Made by a program: the position numbers and the translations under genes. A model generated the notes under the pieces. It saw only the letters and a list, made by a program, of their open reading frames with translations. It had not been told where the DNA came from and did no database searches. From contig CM060857.1 in NCBI GenBank assembly GCA_030737835.1, forward strand, positions 8,369,360 to 8,433,359: DNA of 64,000 nt, in the 5' to 3' direction. Source of the stretch: Acorus gramineus. Taxonomy: Eukaryota; Streptophyta; Magnoliopsida; Acorales; Acoraceae. This document shows, in pieces, positions 33,673 to 45,920 of this stretch. Position 1 is the stretch's first letter, and each line of letters opens with the position of its first letter.

Positions 33673-34433
33673 GCTTTGTGTTTTTGTTTTGGTCGTCTTG
33701 TCTGGACATGCTTGCTTTAATCCCTCCTTTAAAGCCCGGACATAGGGATTAGTAATTAGTAGTGCAGTCTTTTTGTTAAGTGGGACCTAAAACAAAAACA
33801 ACCCAAAACCATTTGAATTAAATGGGACCTAATACAAAGAATAATATCACTGGAGCATATACTCATATTAATAAGATATGTGCTTTGATTGAAACTTTTC
33901 AAATTTTCTATAAATATACATCCACGCAATTCATTAGAATATATGTTTCATTTTTTTAATGTATAAAAACATGTATTTTATTAAATGTGGTATATTATTT
34001 AAAAAAATGCTTGTGCTTAACTTTCATTGTTTTTCTTAAGTAAATTTAAATGAGTTTCTTGGAAATGGGCTCATTTTTTTTTTTTTAAATGGAAATGCTT
34101 GTGGATGGGCTAATGCCCAACTTCGACTGATATTTTTATCATTTTATGAGACCTTCAACTGCGTTTTTGTGCTAGTGCTGATGTTTGGCTTTCAATGTTT
34201 GTGCAAGCTGTTTTCATTTAAATTTGTTTGGGCGTTGAGAAAGTTTCACTATCTTTTCCAATTGGGTTGCCATCGAGTTTTGGTTAAGTCAATAAGTACT
34301 TTCTATATTTATAAAAGAGATCGATGGATCAAATCCTGAGGAGCACCATTTTTCAAAAAAAAAAAAAAAAGAGAAAAATTAAATTGATTTCATCTTTGTT
34401 GAGTAAATTGATGGGCCACCTCAAGAGCAAATA

Positions 34434-34800
34434 CTTTTTTTTTTTTGACATAAACGGTAGGCATTTTATTAACTTAATAAGAGTGCACAATGGAAAATAC
34501 ATAAGGTAGCTAGAATGAGCAGAAGAGAATCCTACTTAGTCCAACCACAAAAAGAAAACACTCAAACAACAACAAATTTGCCATCTGCAAACCCAACACG
34601 TGGGGCGCCTGCATAAAACATTCCCCAATTTTTGACTGAACGTATACCGCCTCCCAAGTGTTCTCCACATATGGGGTAGAGCCCCTGAATAGTGCGTGGT
34701 TGCGAGTGATCCATATGGCCCAAGTAACCACCGGGATGAACGATAGAGTGATCTTGGCTGCGATGCTCCGTGTAGTCCGTGTGAACTGTGTATATATTTC
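34434..34800 (-). mobile_element. LINE 3' end (ORF2 C-terminal tail)
   Basis: On the minus strand VVTWAIWITRNHALFRG, then a tail to ECFLFVVGLSRILFC, resembles the C-terminus of plant L1 ORF2 (the I-W-x-x-RN motif). A 13-base T run at about 34434-34446 is the complement of a poly(A) tail. The upstream part is missing (5' truncation, common for LINEs). Confidence 0.7.
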
Positions 34801-35200
34801 ATTTAAAGGGAAATATACTTTAGTAAAGAAATCATATACCTCGTTGACGGTATTGTTGATAATGTAATTTCAAATTATGTATGTAATACTTCAATGCGAT
34901 ATATGTTTTCTTTACTTCGCATATACCCATTTAAATTATATGAAATACCTTCAAATAAAGTGTATTTTTTCTTTATCGATTTATAAACTTGAGAAGTCCC
35001 ACTGTTTTTTCTAAATAAGTTCATCTTCGTTGAGTGCGGAAGTTGAGCAAATGCTTGACCTTGTAAACACTTTCTTCTCAGAAATTCCTCTTTGATTTCC
35101 TTATCAAGGCCACCTAAAAGTGTATGTCATAGCTGTAACATAAATTTCCATTATTGTATGTGCTTACATGTGGTGCTTTTGTGATACCTGGCCCCGATTT

Positions 35201-35227
<27 letters not shown>
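35201..35227 (+). repeat. (AG)n microsatellite
   Basis: About 13 AG units in intergenic DNA. Confidence 0.9.
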
Positions 35228-35231
<4 letters not shown>

Positions 35232-35933
35232 GGATTACAGCATGGTTTGAAACCACCCCCGGACAGAACAACCAAAAGGCCAAGTTACATAAAAAAAAAA
35301 AAATGTTTTGTTAAATGAGTTTATTTATGAAAATTTTTATATTCAATCTTTTTTGTTACCTCTTTTACGGTTTGCACATATTTTTTTGAAACATCTATTT
35401 GATTAATAGAAGTAATTTATTTATTATGAGACAATGAAATACATACTTGTATGATTGTATCCATTGAATACACATTTTAGATTTTTTCCATGAAATATAC
35501 ACTGTTTTCTAGTTCTGTTAAACATACTTTGGAAAGGAACAACATAAAATATGTAAACTTTAATTATGACACTTGAAAATCATTAATTTATACGTTTGTT
35601 TTATATGAGATATTGAATGCATATATTTGAATGATTATAATGAGATTATAATTTTATTTTATATGAGATTAAGAAAGAAATCATTAATTTATGTTTTGAA
35701 GACAAAATGAGAGGCAGTAGAACATGCATGAAAAGAACATATTCTAATCAAATAAATGGGCTACAACAAAATGACAGGTTGGAGGAGATGCTCACAAGAG
35801 GGATTCACCAAATAAAATGACAAGAGACATGAGACCTCAGAGCTAAAGTGGTTGGAGTTGCCTCTCTGAGTGATGGTTTGTTTGAAGCCTTCTCATAGAC
35901 AAGTCAGGAAACAAAACAAAAAAGGTTAATTGC

Positions 35934-36808
35934 CAAAATATCCTTGTAGCCAACCCTCAATTATTCTTGTGCTTCAACATTTTCAAAAAACATTTTCTAT
36001 ACTTCTGCAGCAAACACTTAATTTTTTTTTTACCTCCTATGTTTAATTTTTCAGTCCTACAAAATTGCAGTTTTCTCCCTGTAAGTGCATATATGTTTCT
36101 ATAACTTGCATAACACAAAATGTATTTTTTATAAATATTATCTGTAAGTGCATTAATATGCATGTCATGTAAAAATAGTAACTTATAAAACACTATAGAA
36201 ACATACGTTAATGCATAACACCTGAAAATATTTTATCACAATAAATACATCAAAGCATTTGAATTCATCGAATGTTTGCATTCTGATGTTTTTTTCCTAC
36301 TCTAATGAACTGAGCTGTTGACTTTCCCCGGATCCTCTTCATGTCCTTTGGTTGAAATTAAATCCACTGTTACATTTTCAAGTCAGTAAACGTACTTTAT
36401 TAGGAAGAAAGCACACTCCAAACTATATTAGAGATGCAACAATCAGTCAAACACCCAAATAAATCAAACACCAACAAGTGTGTACTTCATGACATTATAA
36501 GAACAACACATACATTAATATTATGCATTAATATATATTTTTCTAGTGTTTTACAAGTTACCATTTTTATATTACAATAATCTACTTACATATAATATTT
36601 ACATAAATTATATTTTGTATTCTACAAATTATAGAAAACATATATGCATTTACATGGGGAAATTGCGATTTTGTGGGACGGGGGGAATTAAAGGGAGGAG
36701 GGTAAAAAAAATTAAGTATTTGTTGTAGGGGTATAGATTTTTTTTTTGAAAAGCAGGAGCACAAAAATAATAAGGGGTTGGTTGCAGATATATTTGGACA
36801 ATTCACCC
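35934..36808. mobile_element. Long-terminal-inverted-repeat element (non-autonomous, MULE-like or foldback)
   Basis: The left arm (35934 to about 36215) and the right arm (about 36510-36808) are inverted copies roughly 280-300 bp long, about three-quarters identical by eye. Examples are GCCAACCC / ACCAACCC, TATTCTTGTGCT / TATTTTTGTGCT and TGCATATATGTTTTCTATAA. The two arms therefore encode mirror-image open stretches with related peptides (MFYKLLFLHD and MFYKLPFLYY), which are not genes. The ends read GGTTAATTGCC and GGGTGAATTGTCC. Flanks are A-rich, so the duplication cannot be sized. Confidence 0.8.
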
Positions 36809-37619
36809 AAAAAAAAGGGTGCTGAGGGGAAATGTCTAAAGCGTACAAAAAAATATATAGAATGAGAGGATTAAAAAGATGGGTGTCGGTAGAAGAATGC
36901 TCTCCTTGGTCTTCAAATCTTTCTAAAGATAAGATGTATAAAGCGTACAAAATGTCTTGTCAATGTTGATAGGCAAAAATTTAATCAAGAATAATAAAAT
37001 ATAATAAATTGATAAAAAAAAAAAAATTCTCATCATCTCTCAAACATTCTCGATGTACACCGGTGTCCTAAAGATAAGATGGTTGCTAGTTAGCCAAAAG
37101 GCTCAAGCAACAGCAAAGATGATGAACTATGAAATATTGACTCTTCTGCTTTTGTCTTCCTACGACACAGTTTCTTTCCCTCCTTCCACATATTCCACAT
37201 ATCATCGTAATGGGACGCAATCTTAAAAAGGTCTTGGGTTTCGATTGAATTGGAGCTTAATTCGAATCCAACACAAAATTAGAGAAAGTCAATCTAAATA
37301 AAACTTAATCTGACTCTCAAACCTAAAATGTTTAACCTAAATCTAACCTGTCAAATTTAGTCAAGGTTCAATTCAAATTTGATTTAAAAAAATGTATCGT
37401 TTTAAATAATCAAAAAGCATAAAAGGAAAAAAAAAGAAGAAACACAACATTTGTGAGAGAATAAAGAAATATATCTTATAAAAGTGATAGATTTTAAGTA
37501 AAAATTAATTGGACAATTAAATTTTTATCTTAATAATTAAATAATTTAAATTTGACTTAATATATTTAAATATATAACTAATTATTTTGGTTCAGGCATT
37601 ATATAACTTAGTGGAGGTT

Positions 37620-38020
37620 ACATAAGTCTGAAGCTTACCAACAGGTTGGCAAGAGCAAGTAGAAGAGAGTGAAAAAATTACAAAAAATATGGGGAGAACG
37701 TCGATCCGAGTGGGATCCACATACTCACGAGTCGTGATGACAGAACCCGAACCAATTCGTGCTCCCCCCTTTAGGCGTCAATCCGCCTCCAGGAGAAGCG
37801 AGAGCTAGCCCGGGTCGATCACAAAAGCCCCTCCGCTAAGATGGATGTTGCGTGCCCCTGCAAACTTGCAGCCCCATGCGATGATTAATTGCACTGTGTC
37901 TTCCCAAATATTTTCAATATAAAAACGTTAGCCCAAAAAGAGTATCTTATTTCTGCTCAACCACGAAACGTTAGCCCGAAAAGAGTATCTTATTTCTGCT
38001 CAACCACACGGCCCATAGCG
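37620..38020 (-). mobile_element. Probable LINE 3' remnant
   Basis: A GC-richer island in AT-rich DNA. Read on the minus strand it gives fragments such as VCRGTQHPS, RRGFCDRPGLALASPGGG and FCNFFTLFYLLLPTCW, which look like a decayed plant LINE C-terminus and 3' UTR. The family assignment is tentative. Confidence 0.4.
37922..38010 (+). repeat. 44-bp tandem duplication
   Basis: AACGTTAGCCC(A/G)AAAAGAG followed by TATCTTATTTCTGCTCAACC occurs twice head to tail, at about 37922-37965 and 37966-38010, with one substitution in the shown part. Confidence 0.9.
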
Positions 38021-38648
38021 CAGAATTGCTCAAATTTAAGTTCGGATTAAAATTCCAATCCAAACCTGCTCACAAGTCAGGTTAAGTCTAGGTTCAACTC
38101 ACCCAAATTGTGCCCTTCTTAATTAATATACATTTAACTCATTTGATTATATATTTCATTAATCATGTATATATTTCAAAAATAAATTCAAAACATAATA
38201 GAATTACAAATATGACTGCACACTAACATTTTTCAACACACACATACAAGTACTAAATTGAAACGGACGTTAAAATATTACACCTGTCTGATTGGTTGTT
38301 ACATAAAATTTTCAATTTTGGCCCCAAGAGAAAAAAACTTTGCACTATTTGGCCCCATGATGCTTACTGTAACATCAACAAGAGAGGTCAAAACCTAATT
38401 CTCATAACCCCTGCCCAGAATACATATCAAATGCCTCCCATCCATAGCTCGGTAGAGTGAAAAAAAAAAATTAAAGAAAAGGAGAAAAAAAATGAAATGA
38501 AAGATAAATATCCCTGTCACATATAAGCTTTACTGGCCTCTCTGCAACAATGGGCTTACTTCACATGGACCAAGAACACACGACGGATGCTCTAAGATTA
38601 TGAGCCAGCAGAGAAAAAGATCAGGACTGAATAAATAAAGCTCTTAAC

Positions 38649-41600
38649 TCAACTATCATCCTCCTCGTCAGCCTCATCATCGTCATCATCTTCATCGTCG
38701 TCATCATCCACCTCCAGCCCATCGGCTTCTTTATCCTGGAACGTTAGATGAAAGTCACTTGTGAATGTTTTTGTGAATCTATATATTGGAAACTATTTAT
38801 GGATAGGACTAATACACATATTAACAATTTTAGGAGACAAAAAGAACCATATTGGATTACATTGTAATATTCTTGGATTATCTAAACCAGCAGATAGAAA
38901 GATGAAATGACAGCCATAAAAGTAAATGTTAGCATTTGACAGTGGGATGCTTCAAATTATGTCAACCTTCTAACTAACAATGTAAAAGATCGACAAGTCA
39001 TGTAGTGGAGCCTTCAAAATGCATATGTACCAAACAGGGCTAGCCCAGTAATACATGGAGCATAGTTTTCTATTGATCATACGATACACAATTTTACATG
39101 GTTCTAAAACCATACGCTACACATGAACCTGTCAACTCCACGTAACCCACGATTCCAAAGATTGAGTTGAGTAAAACATTTACAATCTTCAAGAAAGAGC
39201 ATTGTAACACAAAATGCACCACAAAACAGGAACGAAGAGAGGGAGCAGATTAGTAAGATTGCATGTAACAAAGAATTGTTGTTGGAATTGGGCCTTTACC
39301 ATAGCAGTGGTGGCCACCAGTAAGACAAATGTTGAGGTCAGGGATTCAAAACTGCATTCCCTTCAACTAAAAGGGGTACAGTTTTGAGGAATGGCTACAA
39401 ACTCAGGAGCACAGTCAAATGCGTTTTTTAAACAACAATCACAGAGAAAAAAAATACAACTAAAATATGCACAGATTATCCAGCTCTTCAAAAATTAGAA
39501 ACATCATCAGATAAATCGCTCTATAGATCAGGATTTTTCAGTCTCCTTTCACAAAATGGCATCCTTCGGATAAGCATATTACTCCAACAAGCTTGACATA
39601 AGACAAAAAAGGCAACTATAGTGGCAGATTACAGGCATGGTTTGGCAGATTACAGGCATGGAGCTGTAGGCGTGGTTTGGCAGATTACAGGCATGGGACT
39701 GTAGGCAAAAGAAAACTAAATTTATTGTGCTGCTAACATGGATAGTATGGTAATAACTAATAAATGCAATAATTACAGAAAGAAAACAAAAACTAATAAT
39801 GGCAGTCATGTATAAATTAAGAGCAATCACAAGCCATGGAGAGAATTTGTTAACAGAAATATCCCAACCTTTCCATAAACTGCACTAACATATTTAAATA
39901 CAAGGACAGCTATCCTATTCGATATGTTTAGATGTTGGAAACTTGGAATATGACTACTGCCACTGATAAGTGTGGCCTTGCACTAGTCATGCTTATACAT
40001 TTCAATGATTCAATTATTAGTCACTCAGAAACAAGGTTAAATTCAAGCACTATGTTAGGTGGCTTCACTGTTCATCAACTGCATTTTATGCTTTCTTACT
40101 AGCAGATCAAATAACTAGAGATTAGTTTATGGAAGAAAAACTATAATGAAATTGGTCCGTGATTCTGTTCTGCCACTAGACATGCCACCTTCATACAAAT
40201 GGACGTCCACTACAAGAATTCAACAAATGTTCATTATTTATCTTTCACGTTCCACTACAAGAATTCAACAAATGTTCATTTTATTTATCTTTCATGTTCC
40301 ACTAGCATATCATTAATACAATGTTGTAAAAAGCACTAGGCGCTAGTCAAGCGGTTGAAAAAGGACTAGGGATTAATCAGCTAGACAGTCAGGGGTTAAT
40401 CAATCACTTTGTAAAATAATAAATATAATAAATATACATATACATATTATATACAAAATAATTTTAGACTACAAAATAATAACAATGTAACATCAAAATA
40501 AAATTAATAATATAAGCATAATAGGGATAGCATAAAAAAATTAACTAATAGATATATAACATATAAGGTAACTTAATAGCTTATTAGTCAAGTATGGATT
40601 AATCGATAAAGCGGCTAGGCGCTAAGCATTGCAGGCTGGGCTCATCTAGGTCTAGACGGGGGATTAATCGGGGCTTAGGCGGGATTTTTAGAACATATTT
40701 AATAGTGATGTTATTGTTGATTAATAGGTAAACAAGTATTTGCATGAAATAAGAGTTTAATGACAGCTATATTTTCATATATTGTTCACATTGGGGAATT
40801 GCCAACCCAAATCATCAAGTGAATCCATGTTGAATTGAATAAACAAATGCCGGTGATCTTAACATCTAGATCCTAGAAATTCATGCAAATTAAAAACATC
40901 AAGCATGAACATGCCAATACACCAGGCAAATAAATCAACACATTGAATTGACATATAATTGAATATAAACATTCATTTATGAAGGGTGGGATATCCACTG
41001 AGTTTGCTCATATGGTAACTATATATAAACAAATAAAACATCAAAAACCTATAGTTCAGCAACAAAGTTCATAGCAATAACCAATCACTTTTTTGCTGCT
41101 CCAAACAAATATGACAATGCACAGTTTTTGATGTATAGAGACTATCTCACATAAAACATATACTTGGATCATCCTCGCACATGAGAAACATGAGAATATA
41201 TATATTAAGAGTACAGACTCAGTAATCAACTAGACAAAAAAGAGAACTGGGTCACTCAAAATTTGTCAAGCAGGGAAAGAACCTGTGATAATGAATATGT
41301 AAGAATTTTGATAAAATAAAATGAATATGTAAAAATGATGAATATTTTAATTTATCTACATTACCCCTTCGTCGTCGTCGTCATTGTCATCATCCTCAAA
41401 GTTCTCTTCATCAGCCTCCTGCATTAATCAGACCATATTGTTACTCATCTCATGGAAGAGCAGAGCAGCCTATGGGAATATGGGCTATACATGGTACAAC
41501 ATGAAGAAACTCACATTGTTAAAATACTTCAAAGGATTAGGCCATAAATCCTCCTTAATTATATCAGCAACCTGCAAATAAGATTATATTATAACAATAA

Positions 41601-44600
41601 AAAGAGAGTGTGGAAGAGGTTCAATGCATAGAATATCTCAGCTACAGTTTGACTCTAAACAAATCCAAATGGCAGAAACATAAACGGCAACAAATGACCT
41701 TGCTAACCAGGATTAACACTACATTAACAACATGCATTATAAAATGTCATTGAATATCTGTAATTAAAACACGGATTAAGAGATAAGTCATCTACGAGCT
41801 CAATGAAACAATTTTTTGAAAGTGAGCAATACAACCAATCATACTCACAAGAAGGGAATTTCTTCCAGGACCCATACCCAATCATACTTCAAAAGAGATA
41901 GGCCTACTAGAATAAGCATACTCTTAGTCAACACCCACCCCTATACACTCTGTCATAGAAATCCAATTTCTTCTAGAATCAAAGAACACTCCCTTCCCAC
42001 TTTGCCTGGGCACATCGCACAAACCACCCAGCAATCTACACACCATCCTGAAGGTCTAGCTAGTGCCAAAGTACTACTCGCCCAGCAATTACATGTATAA
42101 CCATTATAAACTAAATGCATCAGCTTTGTCTTACAAGTTATGATTATATACATTTATTTTTTTTGAAAATTGGTGCCCCATTGCACATTTGGCATGGTGG
42201 GGTGTGATCCCTTGATCTCCTTTTCAGAGACAAAGGTTGATAACTGGCTGAATAAAGCTTGGCTGCATGATTATATACATAGTACGAGTCCTATTTCCTA
42301 TTTTAAGAAGAAAATATTGTGACATATATCCAAATGGACAGATATCGGATTACATGGGTTGACGATACTTAAAATATTGGTTCATCGAATTGCAAAAACG
42401 CAACAATCTCTAAAGTAAAGCTGCTATATTTACCTCATCATTGATTACTTCTGAAAGACCTTTCTGTTGAGTTTCACTGAACCAACTAAAAAAGCTGTAT
42501 AATGAAAAGTAACGAATGAGAAACCACACAAACAGACACAGATGATGGAGAAAACAGCTGCACGAGTCAAATGTCTGCTAGATTCCTAATTATCAAGAAT
42601 ATATGGATAAGAAACAATGTCAGCATACACACACAGAAATAGGAGGAAGAGGGGGGAAGAGGGCAACCTTTCTTCTGCGTGGGGTCGTTTATTCCCTTTT
42701 TTGTCATTTGCAACCCCATTAGCAATATCCTTTGAAAGTCAAAAGAGATGATTTAGGGTGAGTATGCAAGCCATGGCATGTCTAGATATGGAAAACAACT
42801 CCACAACATATTGCACTCACCATACCCTCCTTCCACTTGATATGTGTACCGGTTATACTACTTGTTCCTTCGTCAAAGAAGGTAAACTCCTTTGTAAGCT
42901 TTGTGTCTTCAAAATAGGGATTAGGGGAGAAATTCTGAAATCAAGGTCACCCCAGTTATAAATACAAGTCAATATAGTGAAAGAGAAGAATGGCCTTCTA
43001 ATTAAAACATCAGAATATATATATAAACTATAAAGAGAGGAACTCACAAAGGTAATGGAGTATCCTGACTTCACATCCTTAAAATCTTCAACCTCCAGAG
43101 AGTCCAAGTACTTGAAAATCTAAATAAAGAAGAAGAAACACCCAATTGTAAATTTCATGACCGCAGCTACACCAAAAACAACAAATGGAAATTTATGAAT
43201 ATTACAGTTAACTCTGAGTAATGAATCAGGCAGAAAACACTTTACCAGATAAACTCTCAAATGTAAATTTTGTGAATAACTATTAATTATGAAATGACTA
43301 TATCAGAGCAAAAACTGTCAGCATGCTAAGCAACAACAACAAACCTTCTGGTCTTCCTCATTCAGTAGATCGCCGAGTGCAGGATGACTCAGGAACTGTA
43401 AAATGCAGAATTCAAGAAATCAAATAATTTGGCCTACACCAATATTTCCATCAACATCAAAATTTCAAATCAGACAAGTGTAAACATGATTTTTTTGCTT
43501 TTTTTTTGGGGGGGGGGGAGATATTAAATCAAGCAAGGATTTATTACTAACTGCAGTCAACCAGAAGTCAGGAATGGATTTAATGATCTCATCCCGCCTG
43601 CTGTAGACAGGCCTTCGTATCTCGTTGTACTTCATTTCCACTTCCAAGACTTTATCACTTGCTTCCTCATTCACCTATTGAGCATCCACAGTACATCAAG
43701 TTCAAATGTTCAATTTTGATATCCAGACATCCAAAACAGGTGGAAAACTGAATGCAAGCAAGAACTCATATAAGTTTTCTATTTCAAAGGTTGTTTACAC
43801 CAGATATAGATACTCCATCCCATCAACCATGAAAGGTATTCTTGATGTGACAACAACACAAATTCCCGAATGAAAACAACCAACGTAAGGCACGTGCAAT
43901 GCATATCATCACGGAGAGAGTTATGCATTCATTAGAATTAACAAGCATAATAAATCATCAATGGAATATACGGAGTATTTAGACAATTACATCCAAATAT
44001 AAAAATTGATACAGCAAATAATTTGATTCAACGAAACAGAGTACACGATATACTCCTATGTTAAATTAGAGAAGACCCAATGTGCATAGACCGATCTAAA
44101 AGAACATACTGAAAAAATTAAAAATTATTAATTTTTGGGCAATTATATCATTATATAAAACTATACAGTACACAACCATATAAAAGCACTAACTATCTTC
44201 ACTCACTGGACGACGTAAGATTAAACCAAGCTATGGGAATGCACCTCACTCACCCCATCACGGTTCTATTGGGTCTCTTGGCTATCCCGGTCCTCAAGGT
44301 GGGGGACATTAGAGCCTTGCTCAAATACTCCACCTCTCACCCTCACCCCATCATAGTCCCACAGCATGGTATTAACTGGCAATGCAAGACACAACTCTCC
44401 TTCATAAGGTTGAGTATATTTCAGCCCTGCTCCATCAACTCACATCTTTTGTAGGCTGATGATTTTTTGTTGAAAGACTTCAATGGTTGAAGCACTTCTT
44501 CAGGGTAACCCAGCAAGGCAGGTCGACGACACCATATGTCACATGTTGATTTGGCAATTAGGTCAACCCTACATTGCAGATCTTCCCCAAGTCACGGCCA

Positions 44601-45701
44601 ATTCATCTCAAAGATTTTCCCTATGTAGCAGGTCAATCCTACGAGAGATGTCGGCTCAATGTCTCTGAACGGCCTAGTATCATGGGATAGGCCTATTATT
44701 TGATTTTATCTTTTTTTAAGAGTGCCATTCATGGAAAAATAAAGGTGATGGCATTAGTGGCACTGTGGCACATGACGTGGAAGAATATTGTGGACAAAAT
44801 CACATGTAACGTTCAGAGTATTGCTTGGGGGTTCTATAACTACATATATGATATAAAAGAAGGTAACTCAAATGAGGTAAGGTGTGAGAAATCATTTCAC
44901 TCACATCAACTTTGGGTTAAAATTTTCACTCTCCCAAAGACTACTTGTGGTGTCTGGCATGATCGTAAAAGATCAGGCAACACCACACATGTGCCCTCTG
45001 ATTCAGTTCTATCATGTATTCTCCACTAACCAGTCCGAGGTTCTACATCTCGGTAGAACGAAAAGTGGACACATCTTTCACAATATGATATGAAAAAATA
45101 ATTTTATTTCATGATATCAAACAAACCCCTACATAAAAAAAAAGCCAGATAACACTGACTATATAAAATTCTTGCTACAGCAACAAAGTGTTCATACCCT
45201 AAGAATCATCTCGTATCTATGCATTCATAACTTTCAAATCAACCTAGAAGGAAATTCAAAACTCGTTTTTCTCCTATTCAATCCACATGAGCGGAAAATC
45301 ATGTGTGATACAGTGACAGATAAGAATTTCAATTCTTGCTGTTGTTAATCGCCCCAATAATTCAACCTTTAGACGGACAGACAGAAAATATGCTCTAACA
45401 AATGTCTTTGAGAACAACCAAAAGGAAAAAATCTATTAAACATAATATCCAACTAGAGATTCTATTTCACTCCTCCTAAACCAAAAGCCACTCAAATCCG
45501 ACCTAAAATAAAACAATCTCAGCTACTAAAAGCGAAAACAAACAAGCATCAACAAAATTAAGCCATGATTACCTTCTCGAGCTCGTCTTGGATCTCCTGG
45601 AGCTTCTCGATGGAGAGGACAAGGTCTCCGTCCACGTGATCGTTGTTCTCCTCCACATCCCTCTCCGCCACCTTCGACTTCTTCCCCCTGTCCGCCACCA
45701 T
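38649..45701 (-). CDS. NRP: NAP1-related protein (SET/TAF-I-type histone chaperone), ten exons
   Basis: Exons: 45701-45573, 43674-43552, 43395-43345, 43119-43048, 42934-42821, 42729-42668, 42494-42434, 41571-41515, 41418-41365, 38735-38649. Together they give 810 nt (269 aa), all GT-AG and in phase. After [20 protein letters not shown] comes the dimerising helix ([20 protein letters not shown]). The NAP/SET domain follows: [51 protein letters not shown] and SFFSWFS. The C-terminal tail is very acidic ([10 protein letters not shown], then [19 protein letters not shown]), the usual histone-binding tail. Plant NRP1/NRP2 bind H2A/H2B in the nucleus and act in chromatin assembly and DNA repair. 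I cannot tell NRP1 from NRP2 here. Intron 9 (38736-41364) holds a MITE. Confidence 0.93.
40206..40302 (+). repeat. 45-bp tandem duplication in NRP intron 9
   Basis: CCACTACAAGAATTCAACAA then ATGTTCATT...TATCTTTCA(C/T)GTT starts at 40207 and again at 40252. CACTACAAGAA resembles a CACTA-transposon terminus, but no matching opposite end is seen. Confidence 0.85.
40319..40698. mobile_element. hAT-like MITE in NRP intron 9
   Basis: About 380 bp. The left end ATGTTGTAAAAAGCACTAGG CGC and the right end GGCGGGATTTTTAGAACAT form an imperfect inverted repeat (ATGTT-TAAAAA). The inner ends hold the recurring words CTAGGCGCTA and GATTAATCG. Possible 8-bp flanks CATTAATA and ATTTAATA agree at six of eight bases. 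It resembles a widespread plant MITE type ending in TTTTAGAACA; class is by resemblance. Confidence 0.6.
43675..45572. other. NRP intron 1, long and unrecognised in its middle
   Basis: 1.9 kb. The part at about 44200-45070 is less AT-rich than its surroundings and has short open stretches on the plus strand with no domain I recognise. It could be an old insertion, but I find no terminal repeats. Confidence 0.4.
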
Positions 45702-45724
45702 CTCCGCCGCCACAACCACGTCAC

Positions 45725-45736
45725 CCCTAACCCTAG
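45725..45736. promoter_or_regulatory. Telo-box-like motif, proximal
   Basis: CCCTAACCCTAG lies about 24 bases upstream of the NRP ATG, probably in the 5' UTR. Telo-boxes (AAACCCTA) are known promoter elements of plant genes for translation and proliferation. A role here is inferred. Confidence 0.45.
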
Positions 45737-45906
45737 TTTTCGTAGATTTCGGCCGAGATAGAGGGGGGGGGGGGGAAGGGTTTAAGAGGGGCTTCTACGG
45801 AGTAGCAAAAGAAGAGGACAGGTTCGGGATTTAATGTGTTCGTGTGTCTTGTGATGCAAACCCACCGTGTACGTTCGCACGCATCAGCGGCGAGAGATAT
45901 TTTGGA

Positions 45907-45920
45907 AAACCCTAACCCTA
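45907..45920. promoter_or_regulatory. Telo-box upstream of NRP
   Basis: AAACCCTAACCCTA, nearly two telomere-type units, lies about 205 bases upstream of the NRP ATG. It is an exact match to the plant telo-box core. Confidence 0.55.

Larger units (their letters stand above)
33673..38648. other. AT-rich intergenic region with transposon remnants
   Basis: This is the 5' flank of the dioxygenase gene and the 3' flank of the histone-chaperone gene. Apart from the LINE tail (34434-34800), GA microsatellite (35201-35227), inverted-repeat element (35934-36808) and LINE-like remnant (37620-38020) listed separately, I see no gene, RNA or other ordered feature. Confidence 0.55.

Noticed and set aside
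35957..36728. Pair of related small proteins on opposite strands
   Set aside because: They are mirror images produced by the two arms of an inverted-repeat element.
39290..39370. Second tRNA-like or SINE sequence in NRP intron 9
   Set aside because: A weak B-box-like GGATTCAAAAC and an A-box-like stretch are present, but there is no convincing tail or target duplication.
40207..40262. CACTA transposon ends (CACTACAAGAA twice)
   Set aside because: Both copies are in the same orientation within a 45-bp tandem duplication, and no inverted partner is present.
42150..42260. Possible inverted SINE in an NRP intron
   Set aside because: A T run and a B-box-like complement can be seen, but boxes and flanks are too poor to support a call.
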